A stretch of DNA of 64,000 bases from Druceiella hillmani (taxonomy: Eukaryota; Arthropoda; Insecta; Lepidoptera; Hepialidae). The notes below the pieces were generated by a model. It made no database searches and was not told the DNA's origin. It saw only the letters and a program-made list of their open reading frames with translations. Made by a program: the position numbers and the translations under genes. Shown here piece by piece: positions 60,246 to 64,000 of the stretch. Every line of letters begins with the position of its first letter. The first letter of the stretch is position 1. The stretch is taken from positions 8,891,001 through 8,955,000 of the forward strand of contig JAYKKI010000016.1 in the NCBI GenBank assembly GCA_039881145.1. Reading direction: 5' to 3'.

Positions 60246-61382
60246 CAGGTGTCCAGTGGCAGATTTCAATGTTGGAAAAATTGTTAAAAAAAAACTACAC
60301 CTCTAATACAAAGTAGGTTTATTTTAACTTTATAACAACAAATGCGGATTTCATATTTTAGAAACCACGTTTTCCAAATGGCGGCCATCGAGTCTGACAC
60401 ACTCTTCGAGTCTAGCACGCAGTATCCTACTGACTTCGACTCGAATATTTTCTTTAAGTTGTCACAGTGCTTGGATTTGTTTTGTAAACAACGGATTACG
60501 ATTAACGGAACCATGTGTTTTGGTTGAAGGATGGACTGTTCTTTAGTTTTACTCTGAAAAAGTCATTTAACATCTGGGCATATCTCTCCGAATTCACAGT
60601 TACAATTTGGCCACGTTGATTTTCAAAGAAATAAGGCCCTATGATTGCGGATGCAGACACGGCACACCAGACTGTTACTTTAGGCTTATGTAAAGGCTCT
60701 TGATGCATTTGTCTTGGATTGTGGACGTCCCAGTAACGAAAGTTCTGCTTATTCACATATCCTCCAATGTGAAAGTGAGCTTCGTCACTAAAGAATATGT
60801 TGCCCATCCGGGTAGCAGTACGAAATCTCAACAACATCACCTCGGCGTAAGTTTTTCTTAATTCAAAGTCAGTATCGTGTAAATCTTGAACAATTTGAAT
60901 TTTATATGGATGGAATTTGAGTTTTTTTCGCACGATTACCTGTAAAGTTGATTTTGGAATTCCCAATATCGATGAACGTGTACGCAGTGATAAACGGGGA
61001 TTTTCAACGACAGAAACCATAACACGCTCGACATTTTCATCCGTGGCTACCAATGGTGTAGGTCCTAGCGTGGACCTATTTAATGTTGATCCTGTAGCTC
61101 TGAACCTTGATACCCATGACTGAATGAGGTTGATCGATGGTCCATCACGTAATTGACGAATACTGTAACGATTATTAATTCGACAGCGTGCTACAGACAG
61201 CAAAAATCCACTCGAAATGTACGCCTCGACGGCAAAAGCGCGGTGCTCTCCACTCCGCTGTTCAATGGCTACTAAAATATCCATACCGCTTGCGCTTCTA
61301 ACGAAGTCCCCCCGCCCCTCTTATGTGTTGCGTTCAGAAATTATGTTTGTTCAAACTTTGAAATCTGCCATTGAACACTCTT
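60246..61382 (-). mobile_element. Nonautonomous Tc1/mariner-superfamily element
   Basis: The left end (GGTGTCCAGTGGCAGATTTC, from 60248) and the reverse complement of the right end (AGTGTTCAATGGCAGATTTC, ending near 61379) match at nearly all positions over about 27 bp. This defines terminal inverted repeats at about 60246-60276 and 61352-61382. A TA dinucleotide lies just outside each end (60244-60245 and 61383-61384), as expected for target duplication in this superfamily. The 1.14-kb element carries one degraded transposase gene on the minus strand. Exact outer ends are uncertain by a base or two because the terminal few bases differ. Confidence 0.85.
60351..61284 (-). pseudogene. Transposase, IS630/Tc1/mariner type, internally deleted
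   Basis: An intact frame of 260 codons runs from the ATG at 61284, about 70 bp inside the right terminal repeat, to a stop at 60502. Residues 10-65 form the N-terminal DNA-binding region common in a widespread arthropod transposase family (EHRAFAVEAY, then a W-x-x-x-F-R-x-T-G end near residue 57-65). KFHPYKIQIVQ lies at 123-133. The first catalytic Asp is in FFSDEAHFH (Asp167), followed by NKQNFRYW and PKVTVWCAVS. The frame ends at NTWFR, just where the family's QQDGATAH with the second catalytic Asp should follow. In a shifted frame, with one more stop, the C-terminal end resumes as QLKENIRVEVSRILRARLEE and then VRLDGRHLENVVSKI up to a stop at 60351. About 60-70 codons, including the second and third catalytic acids, are missing. 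The protein cannot be an active transposase, but the N-terminal part could still be made and bind element ends. Confidence 0.88.
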
Positions 61383-61384
61383 TA

Positions 61385-61909
61385 TATTCCTGTTTTATTT
61401 GTTATGGTTACTATTTTGTATCCTATAAGTTGTTGTTCTTATTTACTTGTGTTTAACTATTTGTTTTATTATATTTTTCCATGTGCCAAACGTTTTGGGT
61501 AATCTTTTATACTGATATGGAGTTTTCAAGAATTACGCGCAAGTTTCAGGTATTACGCGCTACGGTATTTTCACATTTTATGTATATGAGAATATCCCAA
61601 ACGAGTACTAGATTTATAAAGGTCTACAAATGTAATATAAAGTTAATGATTACTGCATTTGTATACACCTATGCTTACGCATTTTTTAAAATTTATTACA
61701 ATAATGGAAATATTTCAGTTAAAAATATAAGAAACATGACAGTATCAATCAAATAAGTATATATAAAATTGTTGTTATGAGTATATACACATATAATAGC
61801 ACGGTAAATAAATTGAGTCTATACATTAAATATTTTTAGGTAAAACTAAATGCTGCCTTTTAAAGATACACTACTAAGTTTAAAACAATATTTTTTTAGA
61901 ATTTGTTAT
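61385..61909. other. AT-rich DNA, no gene seen
   Basis: AATTACGCGCAAGTTTCAGG and GTATTACGCGCTACGGTATT lie close together near 61530-61570. The 91-codon plus frame (61481-61756) has no recognised motif. Confidence 0.5.
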
Positions 61910-62085
61910 TTGTGTTTTGGTTTGTCGATTTATCTGTACGTCCCTTAGTTGGACACGCTAATCTCGGAAATGAATAAACCGATTTAGATGCGATTTTGGT
62001 ATACTTAGATAAGTTTTAACTAACATTTCTAGACAGTTAACACCTTGGTTTCATTTGAATCGGTTCACAAATAAAAAAGATACAA
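61910..62085 (+). repeat. Possible dispersed-repeat fragment
   Basis: CTGTACGTCCCTTAGTTGGA, ATCTCGGAAATGAATAAACC and GATTTAGATGCGATTTTGGT follow a pattern I recall from dispersed insect repeats (a CTGTCCGTCC word, then a CTCGGAAAC word, then ACCGATTTTGATG). Shorter GTCCGTC phrases occur near 50590, 63452 and 63908. With one copy of any length here the family cannot be proven from this window. Confidence 0.35.
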
Positions 62086-62902
62086 TAATCTTTATCGTTT
62101 GCTGTGCACGCTAATATCAGAACCAGGGGAACTAAGTTGGCTGTCGTCTATCTCGCCATCTATTAGCATTTCTAGTAAACTTTATGCTCAAAGAGTTCTA
62201 ATAGAAAAAAAGAAAATTCCTAATATCTTTTCTTATTTCGAATTACACGCAAATGCAGTCACGGGGATAGCCAGTTATTAATATATACTATGTTCTAAAA
62301 CCTGAAGGTTCTCATTTTTATATCAGTTAGCTCTATAACCGCAGCGCGTTTGTTTACTGAAGTCAATAAAGGGCATAAACCTGACTCTCTTTATGGAAAC
62401 TTTGGACTATAAATGTATAATTATTTAATTAAGTCCGTCCTGTTCTTTTTATCAGTCTCTTGTAAAAAAATGTATGTTTCCTTTTTTGAATGAAATTGGT
62501 AATCAGATTGTAAGTAATATTGATACACAAGTGTTGTAAAAAATGTTAAATTATCTAGAATCGTCGCTTGTGATTTCTTGTACAACTAGTTTTACCTGCG
62601 CTTTCGTTCGTGTGCATTGCAATTTCACATTTTACAATTTCAAATTTTCATCACTCTTCAAAGATTTTTCTTGCGAAGTGTAAATTTTCTGCGACGTTCG
62701 ACATTTCAAATGCATTTTCGGTAATACCATTGTGTGTAACTGGATAAAATGTAGAATATGGCAAGTATTACCTATTCACATGTAAAACAAGTTTTAAAAA
62801 TTACTAGGTAGTTTTTGGAATTATATCTACTTTCGAAACAGTACTCTTTCATTTTATCAGAACAGATGAAAGAATAATTGCAAGACTGTTTATATACATA
62901 CA

Positions 62903-62905
<3 letters not shown>
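62086..62905. other. AT-rich DNA, no gene seen
   Basis: The 60-codon frame at 62099-62281 is unassigned. No other feature was recognised. Confidence 0.5.

Positions 62906-62951
<46 letters not shown>
62906..62951. repeat. (AT)n microsatellite
   Basis: About 22 uninterrupted AT units. Confidence 0.95.
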
Positions 62952-62955
<4 letters not shown>

Positions 62956-64000
62956 GTACGTAAGTATTTTTGCACTTTGAATTAAAATTTATTTTAAAGC
63001 CATAGTTTTTTTTAGTTCTTTTCGGATTTTTTTTATTAATTGCACTTTTTTGTTAGTCAATTGTCAGAGGCACTACCCGCAAATAAATACATTATTATTT
63101 GCTTGAATTTTTAACACACAAAGATACATAAAAATTTAATTAATTTGTATCGATTTATATGCGAAATGTAAATAAAATGTAAATTCAACGGGACTCTATT
63201 TTAGTCCATTTAGGACTTTTGTTGAAGTGGTTAATATTTATAGACGCAAAAGTTTAGTGTTCTACAAAACAAACATTATGATCCTTGAAATGATAGAATT
63301 GTTTCTATTTTACAATCTATTTAAAATTTGCAACTAACCACATCTTCCTTTGTTATTTAGTAATTTTATTTTTATAGATATTAAAATTTCTCATTTTAAT
63401 GTTCCGTGGCAAAATTGCAAAAATGGAATATTTATGGAATAACTTCAGTGTCCGTCCGTCAGCTTATCTGCCTATAATATGCACCTACTTATCATACAAA
63501 ATCGACGAACCAAAGGCAGAGAGAGTGCGATGATGTATATTAGTAATATTATGTGTTAGAAAAAATAGCGTAATAAAAACTGTTTGAAACCATTTTTTTG
63601 CAATATGGGAGCCACGTGGATTCTTCCGAAAAAACTTTGTCGTTTCTTAGCGATTTTGAATTTATTCCTTATTATATCGTTAAAATAAGTGCACGTAAAC
63701 TTGTAGGTTAAAATATTAAAATTTACCGAGTTTCTTTTGAAGTTATTTATTTGACGTTTAGAATAATGTTAATCATCGAAAATTGGGCCATGAAATTAAT
63801 TGTGCTAAGTATTATTGAATGCAATTGTGTACCGACAAAAATTTAGGAATTGCTATATAGAGTTTCGTAGCAAATTAGAAACCTTATATTTTTATATATC
63901 TGCCAGTCCGTCTGTACATGTATCACCGTAGTTATATCATTTATAAATATTTTGTGATCATACTTATTTGCAGGCTTATGTGTTTAGTGAATTTATGGAA
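62952..64000. other. AT-rich DNA, no gene seen
   Basis: Nothing was recognised up to the end of the window apart from short GTCCGTC-type words near 63452 and 63908. Confidence 0.5.

Noticed and set aside
60917..61123. 68-codon plus-strand frame inside the Tc1/mariner element
   Set aside because: Shadow of the transposase frame on the other strand.

Overview
This window looks like nuclear DNA of an arthropod, most likely an insect. It is very AT-rich and carries long (AT)n and compound (AC)n(AT)n microsatellites. It also holds decayed mariner/Tc1-type transposons, a jockey-like non-LTR retrotransposon relic, and a degenerate C-strand array of CCTAA/CCCAA pentamers. CCTAA is the complement of TTAGG, the telomere repeat of most insects outside Diptera. 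There is no bacterial-type gene organisation. I could not recognise any intact host protein-coding gene, rRNA or tRNA, so the 64 kb is best read as intergenic or deep intronic sequence. Most long open frames are chance frames or microsatellite translations.

Layout. 1-12 kb: AT-rich DNA with a decayed mariner (1649-2400), a large CA/AT microsatellite (3222-3501), a copy of a dispersed repeat with internal tandem units (4098-4610), a broken transposon-type protein relic (5524-6190), a weak FLYWCH-like relic (8487-8740), a 24-bp perfect hairpin (9784-9835) and a second mariner fragment (10930-11323). 12-14.4 kb: a dense repeat cluster with a compound microsatellite, a 136-bp tandem repeat, a roughly 61-bp satellite whose units fall into two alternating types, and a group of palindromes. 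17-21 kb: two copies of a palindromic MITE-like family, nested hairpins, a GC-rich block and a 214-bp tandem duplication. 24-26 kb: a CpG-dense island of about 240 bp and an unidentified open frame. 29-36 kb: a reverse transcriptase relic, the inverted second copy of the dispersed repeat, and another broken transposon-type protein relic. 39.6-40.4 kb: the telomere-like pentamer array. 43-52 kb: a 136-bp duplication, a satellite of about 170 bp whose units include an expanded AT tract, and several very long AT arrays. 58-64 kb: a compound (AT)(GT) array, the third MITE copy, and a nonautonomous Tc1/mariner-superfamily element (60246-61382) with matching terminal inverted repeats. That element keeps 260 codons of transposase but has lost the segment holding its later catalytic acids.

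No set of genes works together here. The biology visible is repeat turnover: several transposon lineages at different stages of decay, satellite amplification and hairpin-forming inverted repeats. Protein-family assignments come from reading translations and recalling family motifs; none was confirmed by a search.
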